This document shows positions 37,321 through 60,740 of a stretch of DNA of 64,000 bases, piece after piece (position 1 is the first letter of the stretch; every line of letters starts with the position of its first letter). A program made the translations under genes and the position numbers. Under the pieces are notes generated by a model. It was not told the DNA's origin. It was given only the letters and a program-made list of their open reading frames with translations, and did not search any database. The stretch comes from Megamerina dolium (taxonomy: Eukaryota; Arthropoda; Insecta; Diptera; Megamerinidae): NCBI GenBank assembly GCA_963854835.1, contig OY978529.1:35398055-35462054 (forward strand), in the 5' to 3' direction.

Positions 37321-38913
37321 ACATATACATATAAAGAAATGGTTTAATTCTGTTTTATACAATTTTTTTTCTTTTTTAATAACATGATTTTCTGATTTTA
37401 TTGTATGTTTTTTTTTGGATTGCACAAATTTGTTTTTGTCTTTGAATTAATTTTTTTTTTGTTTATTGTTAATCTTGTTATTTTAATATTAATCTCATAT
37501 ATGATAATTCAACAATCATTCTATATTATTAATCAGTCACATACAATTCAATTCACACAAAACAACATTCATACGAAATTCATACAAAACATTCGCTATA
37601 TATATATATGTAATTGTATAGTGAATAAAAATTAATGGAAAAAAAAACAAAAATTGAAAACAACATACATAATTATAATAAATTAGCGTCTCTGTCTAAC
37701 TTGCTCTCTTTCTCTTGCTTTAAATCAAAGATAGCCACACTGCTGCATTATTACTATTTTTGGGGTTGGAGGGGGGTTAGGCTTTGTTATAGTATGCATA
37801 CTATATACTAACACTTGATTGTGTAAGACGAAACTCAATTCAATTATAATATTATAAATTTGGTTATTTTTATTGTATTTTTTTTTTTGTTTTTTTTTTT
37901 TTTTTGGGTATCTAATATTTATAAGTCAATAATCTTATTAGTTTATTATAAATACATATATCTTATTTGTTCAATCATTAATGATCAATTATATAGCAAA
38001 TTGTAGCGCTTCGTTTTACATAATCAAGTTGATTATTTCAATTCAATATATAAACATTTTATGTGTCTCACAATAATTATATTTTACTATTTTTGTTTAT
38101 AATTAATGTTACAATTACTTAACAAATTTCATCAATTCAACTTTTCAACTTATACACTTACACATGTCTAGTGGTATAATAGTAGGGGGCGCAAAGAAGG
38201 GTCTGGGGATGAAAGAATGAAATCAGTAGCGCTAATAAAATTAAAATGAACGTGTATACAAATATGCCAAACTCATATATAAAGGCTTATGTAAATATAT
38301 GTACATATGAGAATTACATATTAATTATTAATAATATTTTAGACATTATATTGATACTAAATGGTGATGATGAATATTACTCATTACTTTTGTTCATAAT
38401 TACATAGAAAATTGATACAAATAAGTACAACAAAATGTTGAAAAAACAAAAAAGATAGGCTTGAATCAAATAACAACAAAAAGCAAAAGTGTATAAAATA
38501 GAAATTTACAAAAAAAAATCTTTTGCTGTTGCTGTGTATGTGAATAGTATAATAGTACTAATAGTAATAGTAGTAGCAGTAGTAGTATTAGTTGTTGTTG
38601 TTGTTGTTGTTGTTTTTATCATTATAGTTATGTAATAGTAGTAACCATTTTTTGGTTGTTTTTATATATGTTTTTTCTTCTTCTCCTCCTTTTCGCCATC
38701 GTTTATGCCAAAGACGTACAAATACATGTATGTGTATACACATGCTTATACGTGTAAATAGAAAAATTGTGTGTGTGTGTGTGTTTATCTTCTTGATTTT
38801 CACCGTCTGTTGTTTTTTTTTTTTTTTGCTAAATTTTGAATTTACTTTAGTTTTTGTTTGTTTCTCTTTTTCTAATCTGTGACTAAAGTTGTTACTGTTG
38901 GCTCATAATTGGA
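35851..38913. other. AT-rich region downstream of Liprin-alpha (probable 3' UTR and flank)
   Basis: (GT)n at about 37284-37315, T-runs over 15 nt and (TTG)n at about 38590-38612. The Liprin-alpha 3' UTR must lie in the right part, but no polyadenylation site can be chosen. Confidence 0.4.
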
Positions 38914-49722
<10,809 letters not shown>

Positions 49723-49800
49723 TTTATGTTGACACACACGCGCTAGCTGGCTAAATCGGTCGGTCGGTCGCTCACATACACGAATCTCAAATAATTAACT
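49723..49800 (-). promoter_or_regulatory. Liprin-alpha: Liprin-alpha 5' UTR segment with upstream splice acceptor
   Basis: Directly upstream of the ATG, the minus strand reads ...tttgtttatag at about 49799-49808, a good 3' splice site, followed by about 76 nt of leader to the ATG. This implies at least one non-coding 5' exon farther upstream (above 49.8 kb). The leader contains a GACC-type short repeat (gaccgaccgacc). The upstream exon itself could not be identified from sequence alone. Confidence 0.5.
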
Positions 49801-50029
49801 ATAAACAAAAATATGGATGAATGTATATAAGATATTTATTAAGGTACATAATTAATAATGATAGACGATAGAGCAAGTGTATGATGTGTTTGTACATGTA
49901 ATTAATAATTTATGTACGTTTATATGCTAATGAATTATTCTTTTGCATCAAATAGCGGTGTGTGTGGGTACAAACACATAGCATCTTCTCTATAAATTCA
50001 TTTTTGATAGTATTCAGTATTAAGGTGGC

Positions 50030-51135
50030 CGAACAATGTATGAAAGACACATTTTTAAAGCGCAATCTAATTCACATAGGCTAAAAATATTCGCTCTCGA
50101 GCCCTAAAGTTTGGAGGTATTTTTCTCGAACCCTATCACCATCATTTAGTGGGCTTTCCTACAAAATTCATGTTTTTTTTGCCCCCCTTTGGGGGGGCTG
50201 CCTTACAAAATTGATATTTTTTTTTAATTCGAAACCTCTACTTACTGAAGTCACAAATAAAGGTGAAAAATGTATAACCGACCACCCAAATAATTTTAAT
50301 TTTCCATCATATTTTGGCAATTTTGGCAATAAAGCACAATTATATACCGAAAATATTTTTCTTTCGAACGGTACCCACCTATCGGCAGGCAATGGAGAAG
50401 ATTCTATAATAACTCTGTGATAAAGCTCAGAAAATCTGATGTCACAAGTGTTTTGCCGTTCGGAACCGGTTTCTCAGTTTTCCCTCCTGCAAAATGTATA
50501 ACCAACACCCATGGTTTTAATTTTTCCGTCATTTTTTTTTTGCAACATACTTACTTCCTACCACTACCCTTTAGGGGGTTGCCATACAAAATTGATAATT
50601 TTATAAAATGCACTTCCAGCACTGAAAGGAGGCTCTTCAGGCGGGGTAAAATATGTGGCTGAACCCAATTTATTTTATTATAATGGGGTTTATTACGGGG
50701 AAAGCCCATAAAAAATGATAACGATAACTAACTTTATAGTTGCCCGGCAAGCGCCTTTAGGAGGATGTAATGTTACTATCTTACTCTCTATATCCATCCA
50801 TTAAAGAGGCTGCCAAACAAAGTGATCGAAAAAACAACTGAAAATGTACAAATGACCGCAGGGCCTCCCAGGATCCGATTCGATTTACATTATTCATATC
50901 ACCTCGATTTTTTTTGCCGAGTATACTTAAGTCCTATCTCTATTCCTTAATGCGGTTGCCGTTCAAAATTAATGAAGAACACTTGAAAATTGACAAAAGA
51001 CCTCTAGTTGCCCAGGAACCATCTTTAGAAAGGTAAAATGGAATTCCGACCAAAAATTACTTTCACCACCCCAATATTTTTTATGGCATACTTAATACCT
51101 ATCACAAAACAACTGAAAATTGACCAAATAAGAGT
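50030..51135 (-). repeat. R160 family cluster 6 (reverse orientation)
   Basis: Reverse units: cacccatggttttaattttt, acttacttcctaccactacc, ctttagggggttgccataca, then ttgcccaggaaccatcttta. Diverged, about five units. Confidence 0.65.
50340..50485 (+). mobile_element. SINE body fragment lacking the tRNA head
   Basis: accgaaaatatttttctttc, then gaacggtacccacctatcgg and gatgtcacaagtgttttgcc match the SINE body. The tRNA-like head and tail are missing. It is embedded in the R160 cluster. Confidence 0.75.
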
Positions 51136-53512
51136 GAGACTAGCAGATTTGGTGAATAAGTACCGGATCTGAATTAATGTGTACAAATGCAAATTACACT
51201 TCACTTCTTTTGTACTTTTCTGGACATCTGTTTGAGTCCAGAAAAGTCTGGAGTTCTGATGTGCAACTGCGGGCGCCTTATACAATTCTTTTCTTGTCGT
51301 GTATCAATCAGCCAATGCACACGTTTAACATAACATAAGTAGACAACAATTTAACTTTAAACATAAACAAAAAAAAAAAAAGGTTGGCCCTAGGGGTTCT
51401 AGGAAAGAATTTTGAGAATTATCTGATTCGAAGTCTTGCTATTTGTTCCTTAGCTTAGTCACGGATATCATTAAAAGCTTGTTCACAGAAAATTGTCAAC
51501 TGTATCCAAAAATATACTTTTTGGAAAAAAATCTACTTGAAACCAGAAATCGGTCTAGTGACCTTATTTAAAGCAGCTACAGCAACAACACATCATTTTA
51601 ATTATACACTATGATGGAAGAGACTAAATACTTTTTCCATCTGATCTTTTTCGACCAGCCAACTTCAGTGAGAAGAATCAATATTTGTATGTGATGGAAT
51701 TTCATAAATTCAAAAATTTTAATGATTATTTTATTCCTTTTTTTTAATACCAACATGTTATACTTTTACTGTCATTGTTGTTGTTGTTGTAATAAATACC
51801 GACATTTTTTACACCCACATTCGATCGTACATAAAATACATATGTGTGTATATATAGAGGTTTTTTTTCCAGTATATGGCTGGTTAAAACAAATTTGTGC
51901 TTTTTCCCATTCTCCGCCTTTTTTTTTGTGATTTATAGTGTGTGGTACATATTTCACATAAATTCCATTTTATTTCAAAAATCGATGTATTTTTATTTTA
52001 TCAACACAGTTGGATCATATGTAGGGCGTTTACACAATTTCTTATAAGGATTCAAATGGTATCAGAAAAGAAAAAAAACATTTTTTTGTGCCCCAACTGT
52101 TCCATTGATACCTAGCACACATACACAGCTGTCACTAAATTCCACAGGGTGGACAACAAGAAAACTCATTGCACATATATATGTCGTACCTACTTCATTA
52201 ATAAAATAAGAATTATTACTCCATTTACAGTAGTAACAACAATAATCACAGAAACCAGCAACAACAACAACAACAAGAACGACACGAGAGAACACATTTG
52301 TAATCGAAATGAAATGAAACAAATCAACGGGATTTTCATGGTGGGAGGGAGGGTGTAGTTATTAGACTTTTTTCTTCTTCTTTCTTGCCTTTTTCAATTG
52401 GAGCATACATAGCATACGAACACACACACACACACACACACTTGTACTCGTTTTTTTATATAAGAAAAATCTGCTGATGTTCAATTGTAATTTGGCAAAA
52501 TGTTTAGTCACTTTAATGGCAAAAATCACCACACACATATGATGATGTACATAATGTTGTTTTTTATTTAATGCCGCACATATAAACAACAAAAAATATA
52601 CTAAATGGTGACAAGCATGCACTAAAACAAACACTGATTTCATTGGCAAAATATACAATACACCCGTTCTTGCCATATTCTATGATGTATTGTATTTTTT
52701 TTATTCATCACATATAATACCACATATTTCTTTCGTCGATAATTTGCACAATTGAGGGGATACGATACTTCTTGTCAAAAATTTTCAATTCAATTTTGTT
52801 GTAACATACTCTTGTGATATCAGAACTTACTGTAAGAAGCATTCACTTTTAGGATGTCATGTATTTTTTTTTTGTAATTTCACTTAATACATTTTTCTAC
52901 AATATTAATTAAACATTTTGATCGCTTTTATATTTGAACAAAATATGTATTAACAAATTCTTCTTGTCAGCCCGGTCGCCATATTTGACTTTTTACTTTT
53001 TTCACACTCACACATTTTCGTATGTGCACCAATTGCAAAGATATAGAGAGAGAACAGAGAATACGATTTTTTTGTGTATAATACTGGGAACTACGTGAGA
53101 ATGTAACATGCACAATAGGCAAACTGTCAAATGAGTGATAGATAAATGACAACACAATTGTGAATGTGCAATACAATTGGAATTATCGATATTAAATGAA
53201 GGAAATTGAACAAAATTTAAGTTTCCAAAGAATCTTGGACTAATTTTTCTTCCGTTTTAATGCTGAAAGAACAGTGAAGACTTATACTAGCCGATAACGA
53301 ACTGCTGAAATTTGATGGCGTCATTTTTGCCAAAACCCTGACAACAGAGAACAATAAATGTTCAATTAACCTTTTCAAAAATATGAAATATGTGGCGGTC
53401 ATGTGAAACTCAGACTTTATCTGAAAAGTGAACGATTACAATCCCTCTTTATACTTCAATATAAGCAAAATAATCGAAATATCGAATATGTAAAAAATTT
53501 CAATACAAACAT

Positions 53513-53727
53513 GTCTCGCTATACAGCCACCATTGGTGCGATATTTCGCTATGACGGGGTCTTTTTAATTTTAATATTTTAGAATTTATGGCTCACAATG
53601 TTTCATTATACACCCCAATTGCTACCCTGTGAGGCCGTTGAGTTACAAATTAACGTCGAAAATTAGTAATTCGATATGCGGCTTTTCGTTTTGCTACCAA
53701 ACTTATTTAGGCCGTATAGCAAGGTAT
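53513..53727. mobile_element. 215-bp MITE with ends like ataccttgctatacggcc
   Basis: Left atgtctcgctatacagcc and right ggccgtatagcaaggtat are inverted matches at 14 of 18 positions. The interior attatggctcacaatgtttc block matches the 35.74 kb copy. Confidence 0.55.
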
Positions 53728-54825
53728 TGGTTTATATTGATTCAAAATTGTGATATACAAAAGAATAAATCGATATATCGAGCATCCGTAGTGTAAAAAT
53801 ACAATTTTTCTATTAAAGCTATTGAAAGATATGCAGATTTGTAATCCAAATATAACATATTATATTGTGTCATCTTATTCTATTGAAAGATTTTGATTTC
53901 AATATGACACACAAGAACAATTAATAAAGTCCCACATATTAAATTTCAGTTTTCTATTGAATGCAAAATATAATTTCTATATAATTTTATGGGTTCTCAA
54001 GAACCTATGTTCCGCTGTCGTATTGTTGGAATATTTTGTAATAAAATTTAAGAGGCCAGGTTTATAGTAGGCTTAAAATAAGTTTACGTAAATGGAGTTC
54101 AAATTTAAAGTTGTTTCAAACCGCAGCAAGAAAATATGTACTGGTGTGCAAGAACAGACAGCTGAACAACTGATGGGTGTTTAAACTTAGTTTAAACTAC
54201 ATTGAAATTTGACTGAAATAATGCAAATCGAGTTTAAACTTAGTTTAAACGGCACTGAAAAATTGTCCTTAAGATTCGATAATTTACATTTTGCAGTTTA
54301 GTAGACAATGCAAGTTATTTTTTTTTTCTTTGACTAATCAATGCTAGATTTGATTCTTACTCTTCATATTTAAAAAAACGTACACCCAAAGACTCAGTGC
54401 TAATAAACCATTTTCTAAAAATTTATTCGAAATTTAGTGTGTATGTTAACATATTTATCTATTGCACATACGATACATATAGACTACAGATTATTCAATA
54501 TTAATTCGAATAATATTGTGCATACCGAGGAAGAAAAAGTTCCATATTTGTAAAATAAGTAATAAGTAAAATGTAATAAGTAAACTATTTGGTGATGTTT
54601 GAAAAAAATTTATTACTATCCTCTCATACATCAATTTAATATCGTTGGCAACGCCATCATTGCTGCAAATACTACATTCTGTTAATCGAAAAACGATCTG
54701 ATTTAGGCATAGTACATTTTGTTTGACACCGAAAAAAAAGAAATTTTGGAAAAATCGAAACTGATAAATTTTATTTTGCACAATCAATTGATAGCAACGA
54801 ATATTGCAGCTTTAAAAGGGCAACA

Positions 54826-56895
54826 ATGGGGTAAATGTGTTTTATTTTTTCATTTTACAAAGCTCCAGTGAAATCGGAACCAGGTGTCTTGAAGTTAATA
54901 AGTTTCAATGCTAATTGAGTGTAGTTGAAAACAGGGGGCCGCACCAGAAAAAGAGTGGTGTCGCCGCCCGTTACTGAATAGTGCGAAATTCAATTTATGC
55001 TCTAAGTTTGCAATTGTTCTAAATAATGTGCATATGTCCGGTGTATATATTGTTAACCATTTACTGTATGTAGTATGTGTAGTTATTACGTGTGGTATGT
55101 AAATGGGTGTGTATGGTCACCGGAAGATTGGAAATCTCAATCCATAACGTGTCACAAAAAAAAAAAAAAAAAAGAGCAGTTGCAGTAACAACAACAACAA
55201 CGACGACGACATATTTGGTCGACATTAAGAATTCATACATACACCTACCTAATTGGGAGAATATTAATGGAATTTTTTATTAAGCAAACATTTTTATTAG
55301 CTTTATATGCTACGAAAATATACCACTATGTTTTACATAAATGGTATCTATATATCGGATTTTTTATTTCTTTGTAGTGAGCAACCAATTTTTACATGTC
55401 AAGCGCATGTCTTTCATATTGATCCCAAAACAAAACGCACATGGATTACGGCTAGTAATAAAGCGGTTAGCGTGAGTTTCTTTTACGATTCATCACGTAA
55501 TCTATACCGCATCATTAGTGTCGAAGGCACAAAGGCTGTCATCAATTCCACAATTACTCCAAATATGACATTTACACAAACGTCACAAAAATTTGGACAA
55601 TGGAGTGATGTTCGAGCCAATACCGTTTATGGTTTGGGTTTTGCTTCCGAAGCTGAATTAACTAAGGTAGGAATGTGAATATATATTGTGTTGGAAATAA
55701 AATTATTTTAATTCATTCTGTGTTAATTTTAGTTTGTTGAAAAGTTCCAAGAGGTTAAAGAAGCCACAAAAAATGCCATGAAATCTGCCAATGGTAAGTT
55801 GTCATCAACTTATCTCTGTATTTATGAATAATATTCATAATTTGCACTATTAGGTTCCGCTGCAGTAACACCCACAACATCAGCTAATACATCTCCGATT
55901 TCATCGCGTACCGGTGCCATGCAACAAAATGATAATACGGCCATAGATCCTCATACTGTTGAACCGCCAAATATGTCGAATACAAATATGCAAAATGCAA
56001 ATCCAGATAGTCCGTCACATAAATTACTCAGCGCCACTGCAGAAGCAAAACAGCAAGAATTAAGCGGTGGTGGCATTGTTGGCGCCTCTCCATCCCCGGC
56101 GCCTACAGTCACGGTATCATCGGGCGGCAGCATCGTAGGTGTACATACTGGTAGTGGTGCTGCAGCGACTGGTGAACAACAATTGAAATATGAGAATGAA
56201 CGGCTTAAGATGGCATTGGCTCAAAGGTAACACCGATTATAATGAATTTCAAAATGTAATTATAATCCAATTCCAACTATTTGCAGTTGTGCAAATGCTA
56301 AAAAATGGGAAATTGAATTGGCAACTCTTAAAAATAATAATATACGTTTGACGAGTGCGTTACAGGTTTGTTTGTAACATCCAAATAATATGTCTAAAAG
56401 CAATTAATGTATTATCACACATCTATTTAGGAGTCTACGGCAAATGTGGACGAATGGAAACGGCAATTGCATACCTACAAGGAGGAGAATATACGATTGA
56501 AACGTGAAATGGAAATGGTACGTGCTGGTGGCGGCGGTGGTGGTACATCGTTGCCAGCATCTGCTACAGCTGGTGGTGGTGGTGGTGAAATAGCTGAAGA
56601 TTTACGTCGTGAAATTGGCTTACTAAAAGGACGTATCGAATCATTGGAAAATGAACTGATGAGTCAAGAAATTGAACTTAAAGCGGCCAATCTGAGTCTA
56701 CGTGACAAGAATAGCGATCAAACTGTAATTTGATTGAATTAGCTTAGTTAAACAACAAATATTCATTCATTTTTCATTACATTTCAGATGACTAAATTAA
56801 GTGAATTGAATGTACTATTTGCTAAACATTTATCCGAATTGTTTAGCGTACAAAAGGATATGGAAAATATTATACATCCAATTAAGAGTACTTGA
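54826..56895 (+). CDS. homer: Homer postsynaptic EVH1 scaffold, complete 7-exon CDS
   Basis: Homer links metabotropic glutamate receptors, IP3/ryanodine receptors and Shank-type scaffolds through an EVH1 domain that binds proline motifs, and tetramerises through a C-terminal coiled coil. Exons: 54826-54830, 55378-55666, 55733-55793, 55854-56226, 56287-56365, 56431-56724, 56788-56895. The start exon carries only ATGGG before a GTAAAT donor; joining to 55378 restores M-G-E-Q-P-I-F. All phases fit, the total is 1209 nt (402 codons plus stop), and the length is typical of insect Homer. EVH1 covers about residues 1-115 ([34 protein letters not shown]). Then comes a Ser/Gly/Ala-rich variable linker (exon 4), then coiled coil from about residue 230 ([16 protein letters not shown]) to the end ([18 protein letters not shown]). 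Two polyglycine runs interrupt exon 6. Confidence 0.95.
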
Positions 56896-56979
56896 GATCA
56901 AGAGTTGAATTATTATAGAAAGGTATAGGTGTAGTACGAAAATTAATACTATTCATTTAATGTATTCATTTTTATACAG

Positions 56980-57567
56980 CAGGTTTCAGATGTAGCTGAC
57001 AACTCGAAAAAATATTTAGGCATAGGCATCGCTGTTGGCGGCTGCGTCGATACTGAGAGTACACTCTCGAATGTGACATCAATTCAATCTCAATTGCAAT
57101 CGATTTATGACACATGTGACGATAATAATCCCCCACTAACAACAACCTTAATCACAACATCATCAGCAGTAGCAGCAACTTCAGCAGCAACAACAACAAC
57201 AACGGTCTACAATAGTCTTCAACAACAAGCGACAAGTTTACATGCGACCACAACAAACGATAATCGATTGCAAGTTCTGAAAGCGATGGATAAGCATTCA
57301 ATGCTGCTACAGGAATTGCATCACCGACAAATACAAACACAAACGCAGACACAACAGCCCATAGCTTCAACTAGAAAAATGAATTTACAATCGAACACAG
57401 CTCATATGGCTGTATTATCACCTAATAAACAAGCGACAGCATCTGCATATCAGCAGCAACAGCAGAGTATAAATAATAGTGTTGGTAAAACTGCAACCAT
57501 ACTTGTCTCGAAATCAAAAACCAAAACCGGTTTGCCTCTATTACTTAAGAATTCCATAAATAATTAA
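56980..57567 (+). CDS. Open terminal exon after homer: 3' UTR exon or alternative Homer C-terminus
   Basis: After the homer stop there is a possible donor (aaag|gtatag, about 56923) and then a clear acceptor (tttatacag|cag|gttt, exon starting at 56980 or 56983). From that acceptor one frame stays open for about 194 codons to the TAA at 57565-57567. It is rich in Thr, Gln and Ser but contains ordinary segments such as QVLKAMDKHSMLLQELHHRQ. The open frame is phase 0 at both candidate acceptors, and homer exon 6 ends in phase 0. A transcript skipping exon 7 would therefore read straight into it and replace the last 35 residues with about 195. The simpler reading is a spliced 3' UTR exon whose CAA/ACA repeats happen to be open. 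There is no in-exon ATG near the start. Confidence 0.35.
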   Translation, partial: QVSDVADNSKKYLGIGIAVGGCVDTESTLSNVTSIQSQLQSIYDTCDDNNPPLTTTLITTSSAVAATSAATTTTTVYNSLQQQATSLHATTTNDNRLQVLKAMDKHSMLLQELHHRQIQTQTQTQQPIASTRKMNLQSNTAHMAVLSPNKQATASAYQQQQQSINNSVGKTATILVSKSKTKTGLPLLLKNSINN

Positions 57568-57609
57568 TTGCAACAAATAGAAGAACAAATGTAGGTGAGA
57601 TAGACGACT

Positions 57610-57644
<35 letters not shown>

Positions 57645-58700
57645 ACAATAATCTATCTTTATATATGATAGCATATTGTAAACACATTGCAAATTTAATT
57701 TGATTTGAAAAGAAAGAGGCATCGCCACAAATGTTTTTCTCCCCCCTCAACCCTTCCAAACTCCAAACCTTTAAACATAGCCATTATCATAACAACTTGT
57801 TCTATTAACAAATTTGCAGTATTTATTTATTTATTATTTGTTGTATTTTCTCACAATCAGCGTGTATGTAGTATAAAATATCTTTAATTATATATGACAA
57901 ATTTTATCTTAGATCAAACATAATTTTTGAATATATTATTTAGTTAGTATTGTAGTGCAATATTATATCTAATTACAAAAGAAAGAAAGAAAAGAAAAAT
58001 TCCAATTATTTTTACCTAAATGATAAGTGAATTTAATTTTGTCGTTCCACTATCTTATTTATTATTTATGATTTTTATACACGAACACGAACAAATTATT
58101 GAAACGCACTGATATGAGTATGTATAACTGCTATTGAGATTGAATATTAATTAGAAATCAAATGGTAAAATGATAATATAATTATTTATTACAATGAAAA
58201 ACAAAAAAAAAAAACCTAAAAATTACACACACAGTAAACCCACTATTGATATTATTCATATATATATATGTATAAAAAAATATTTAGAACATTTTTAATT
58301 AAGACAAAAATTTAGTATGAGTGTATTTTATAAGTTTTTTCTACAATTAACGAACAAAAAAAAAAAATTTAAATTAATGTATGTGTATATGCAATCTAAT
58401 CTCAACCTTTACACATATACAGCTTCCAAGTATTGTTTGTAAATGTCTTTTTCTTCTTAGAAAACAAACAAAAAAAAAAAAAAACGTATTAACTAAATTA
58501 TATTATTTTTGATTTGATACTCATTTTGTCAATTTATATTTATTATAATTGTTTGTAATTAAAAAATATTAAGGAAAATGAACAAAAAAATTATGAAAAT
58601 TGTTTATGCAAGTAATAATATTGTTGAAGAAGATGTGAAAAAATTCTACATAAACATGATGGCTGCTTCTCGAGAAATTTATATTGGTTAAACTCAAAAA
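57568..58700 (+). other. homer 3' flank, AT-rich, ATG-triplet microsatellite
   Basis: No coding potential seen. A (GAT)n tract of about 11-12 units lies at about 57609-57643. Several A10+ and AT-rich stretches with AATAAA-like hexamers follow, so the homer polyadenylation site probably lies here, but no single site can be picked. Confidence 0.4.
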
Positions 58701-58764
58701 TTGTGATTATTCGAATTTTTTTCGACTGATTTACCAGTTAAAAATTTCAAGCCGCATTAAGTTC

Positions 58765-59775
58765 TTCAGTACAGTACAGTTCAGTGTTTTCACCTGAGGT
58801 TAGGTCGGCTTCTTCTGCGTCATCCTCCAACGTATTCCGGAATATATTACATTGATTTTTGATGCGCTATACTAGTCGGCATACAGCTCATACATCTAAT
58901 GGTTATACTGTATTCGATACTCCTAAAAGTCCTATTTCGAAAACTCCAAGCATTCTTTTATCTGAGGTGGAAATTGACCAAGCTTCGAAGCCATTTATAA
59001 GGACAGGCATGATGAGAGATTTGTAGAGTGTGTTTTTCGTTTCTCGAGAGTGGGCTCGACTTCTCAATTGTAGACCGTGTTAGCAAGAGTGATCCCTCGC
59101 AATATCTCCAGGCTGTTTGGTGTTAATGCTGGCTCCAAAATCGCCAAATCTCTTCCCTACTTCAAGCGCATACTTATCAAGAGTGACATGCCGTCCGAGG
59201 CGCCAGGACTTTTTGTTTTGTTGGCGCTAGGTAATTCGTCTTGCCCTCGTTCACCGTAATACCCATTTGACGTGACTCTTTCCAACTATGAGAATTCTGC
59301 ACTGACCGCTCCCGTGTTCATGCCGATTATGTCAATATTGTCGTTATACGCTAAAAGCACGGCGCTTTTATTGAAGGTAGTGCCATTATATCGTAGATCA
59401 GCAGTTCGTATTATTTTCTCTATAATAAGATTGAAGAAGTCGCACGATTACGAATCACTTTGTCTGAAATCTTGTTCGATATCAAACGGTGTGGACAAAT
59501 CCTTCACAATTTTCACTGCACGTCCGGAGTAATACAGTTTCGCAGAAATACCGAACTCAGAGATTGATGCGTAGAGGTAATATCATACCGGACTGATTTA
59601 CCAGATTTGAAGCCACACTGTTAGGGTCCGATCGGTTTATTGATCATATTCATAAATATTTCGGACAGTACTCGCGATCGGACCTTGTATGAAATGCTAA
59701 GAAGACTAATACCAAGGTAGTTGGCGACTTAGGGGTTGGATTGTAGGGGTTCCTTTCTTATATACAGGACAGAGC
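58765..59775 (-). pseudogene. LINE reverse transcriptase relic (minus strand)
   Basis: Minus-strand order: NYLGISLLSISYKV (RT motif 2) near 59715, QCGFKSGKS near 59625, LLAYNDNIDIIGMNTGAVSA near 59300-59360, MGITVNEGKTNYLAPTK near 59220-59265, SLIMPVLINGFEAWSISTSD near 58970-59010. The catalytic YADD box reads YNDN, so the active-site aspartates are altered. Several frame breaks. It belongs to a different lineage from the 22.6 kb element (YADDIDIIG type). Confidence 0.82.
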
Positions 59776-59984
59776 ACATTAAATGCTTTCAACCTACCGT
59801 ATTCTGCTTATGAGCTGGTGCATGCAGGTGAGCAACTCATCGCCTCCGATTTTGAATAACTCTTGTAGTGGAACATTTTAACGGTGGTACAAAAAGAAAA
59901 AAAGTGGTTATGATGCAAAAAATGAAATGAAAAAGAAACAATTGTCATTTTTGTGCCCCTGATGATGCTTAAAAAGTATACGAA

Positions 59985-60740
59985 ACGTTGGACAAATGGC
60001 TGATAATTGGCTCCGAAGAGCGCACCCAAATTTTCAGACAGATCTGTTAAAGTGACAGTTACAAGACTAAAAGTTGTAAAAGTATTATGGGGACTCTTGG
60101 CCATCGATTGGAATCATGCATCACTGCTTTACTCGATTTCGATGCGGCTGTACCAGCACAAGTATTGTAAGTCGTTCTGCAATGGGGGTCCCTAGATGTG
60201 GATGATTGGCGAGCGCTTACAATTGAAAACAAATGCAATAGTTTGACAACTTTAAAGCAATGTTTGCCAATGTGCAATTGCAATTTGAACGACTTCTTGC
60301 GCTGTTTCGTAACCGTGGGCGACATATGAATTTAAAACAGTCAAGACAGTGGACTTCTCGTGCTGGATCGAATTCGGAAAAAGGCCAAGTTGGGTCTGTC
60401 AGCCAATAAGGTCATTGCGACAGTTTTTTTTGTAATTTGACAGAACTTCTTGAATTCGCTTACGAATTGCACATTCTCATCTAGCATATTCTCTAGATTT
60501 GGTCCCCACGCACCTACGTCTTCTTTCAAAGCACGAAGAAATTTCTCGGTTGTTAGAGATTTGTGTCGAATAAAGAGGCAATCGAAGAAGCAAATTCCTA
60601 TTTTTATAGAGTCGAGCATAAAATATGGAGGGCATAAAAATTTTGGAAAAATGTCGGACGATATGTATCGAGCTAAAAGGAGATTTTGTTGAAACATAAT
60701 ACGGGGTTTTCTGCTAAATACGGTCTTGCTATGGACTTAT
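59985..60740 (+). pseudogene. Mariner transposase relic
   Basis: Pieces in shifting frames: LNDFLRCFVTVGDI (first Asp block VTVDETW altered), AKLGLSANKVIATVFF, and C-terminal RFVSNKEAIEEANSYFYRVE followed by the decayed HRWTKC..LKGDYV end near 60650. Same order and wording as the relic at 11.6-12.3 kb. Confidence 0.72.

Larger units (their letters stand above)
49801..54825. promoter_or_regulatory. Shared upstream region of divergent Liprin-alpha and homer
   Basis: About 5 kb between the two start codons. It should hold both promoters and the untranslated 5' exons, but no TATA or initiator can be assigned by eye. It also contains an R160 cluster (50.03-51.13 kb), a SINE fragment (50.34-50.48 kb), microsatellites including (CA)n at 52421-52440, and a MITE (53.5 kb). 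Confidence 0.4.

Noticed and set aside
53217..53402. 61-codon open frame upstream of homer
   Set aside because: No recognisable motif and no evidence of exon boundaries; could be chance.
57152..57370. Minus-strand open frame rich in Leu
   Set aside because: Complement of CAA/ACA repeats in the open terminal exon of homer.
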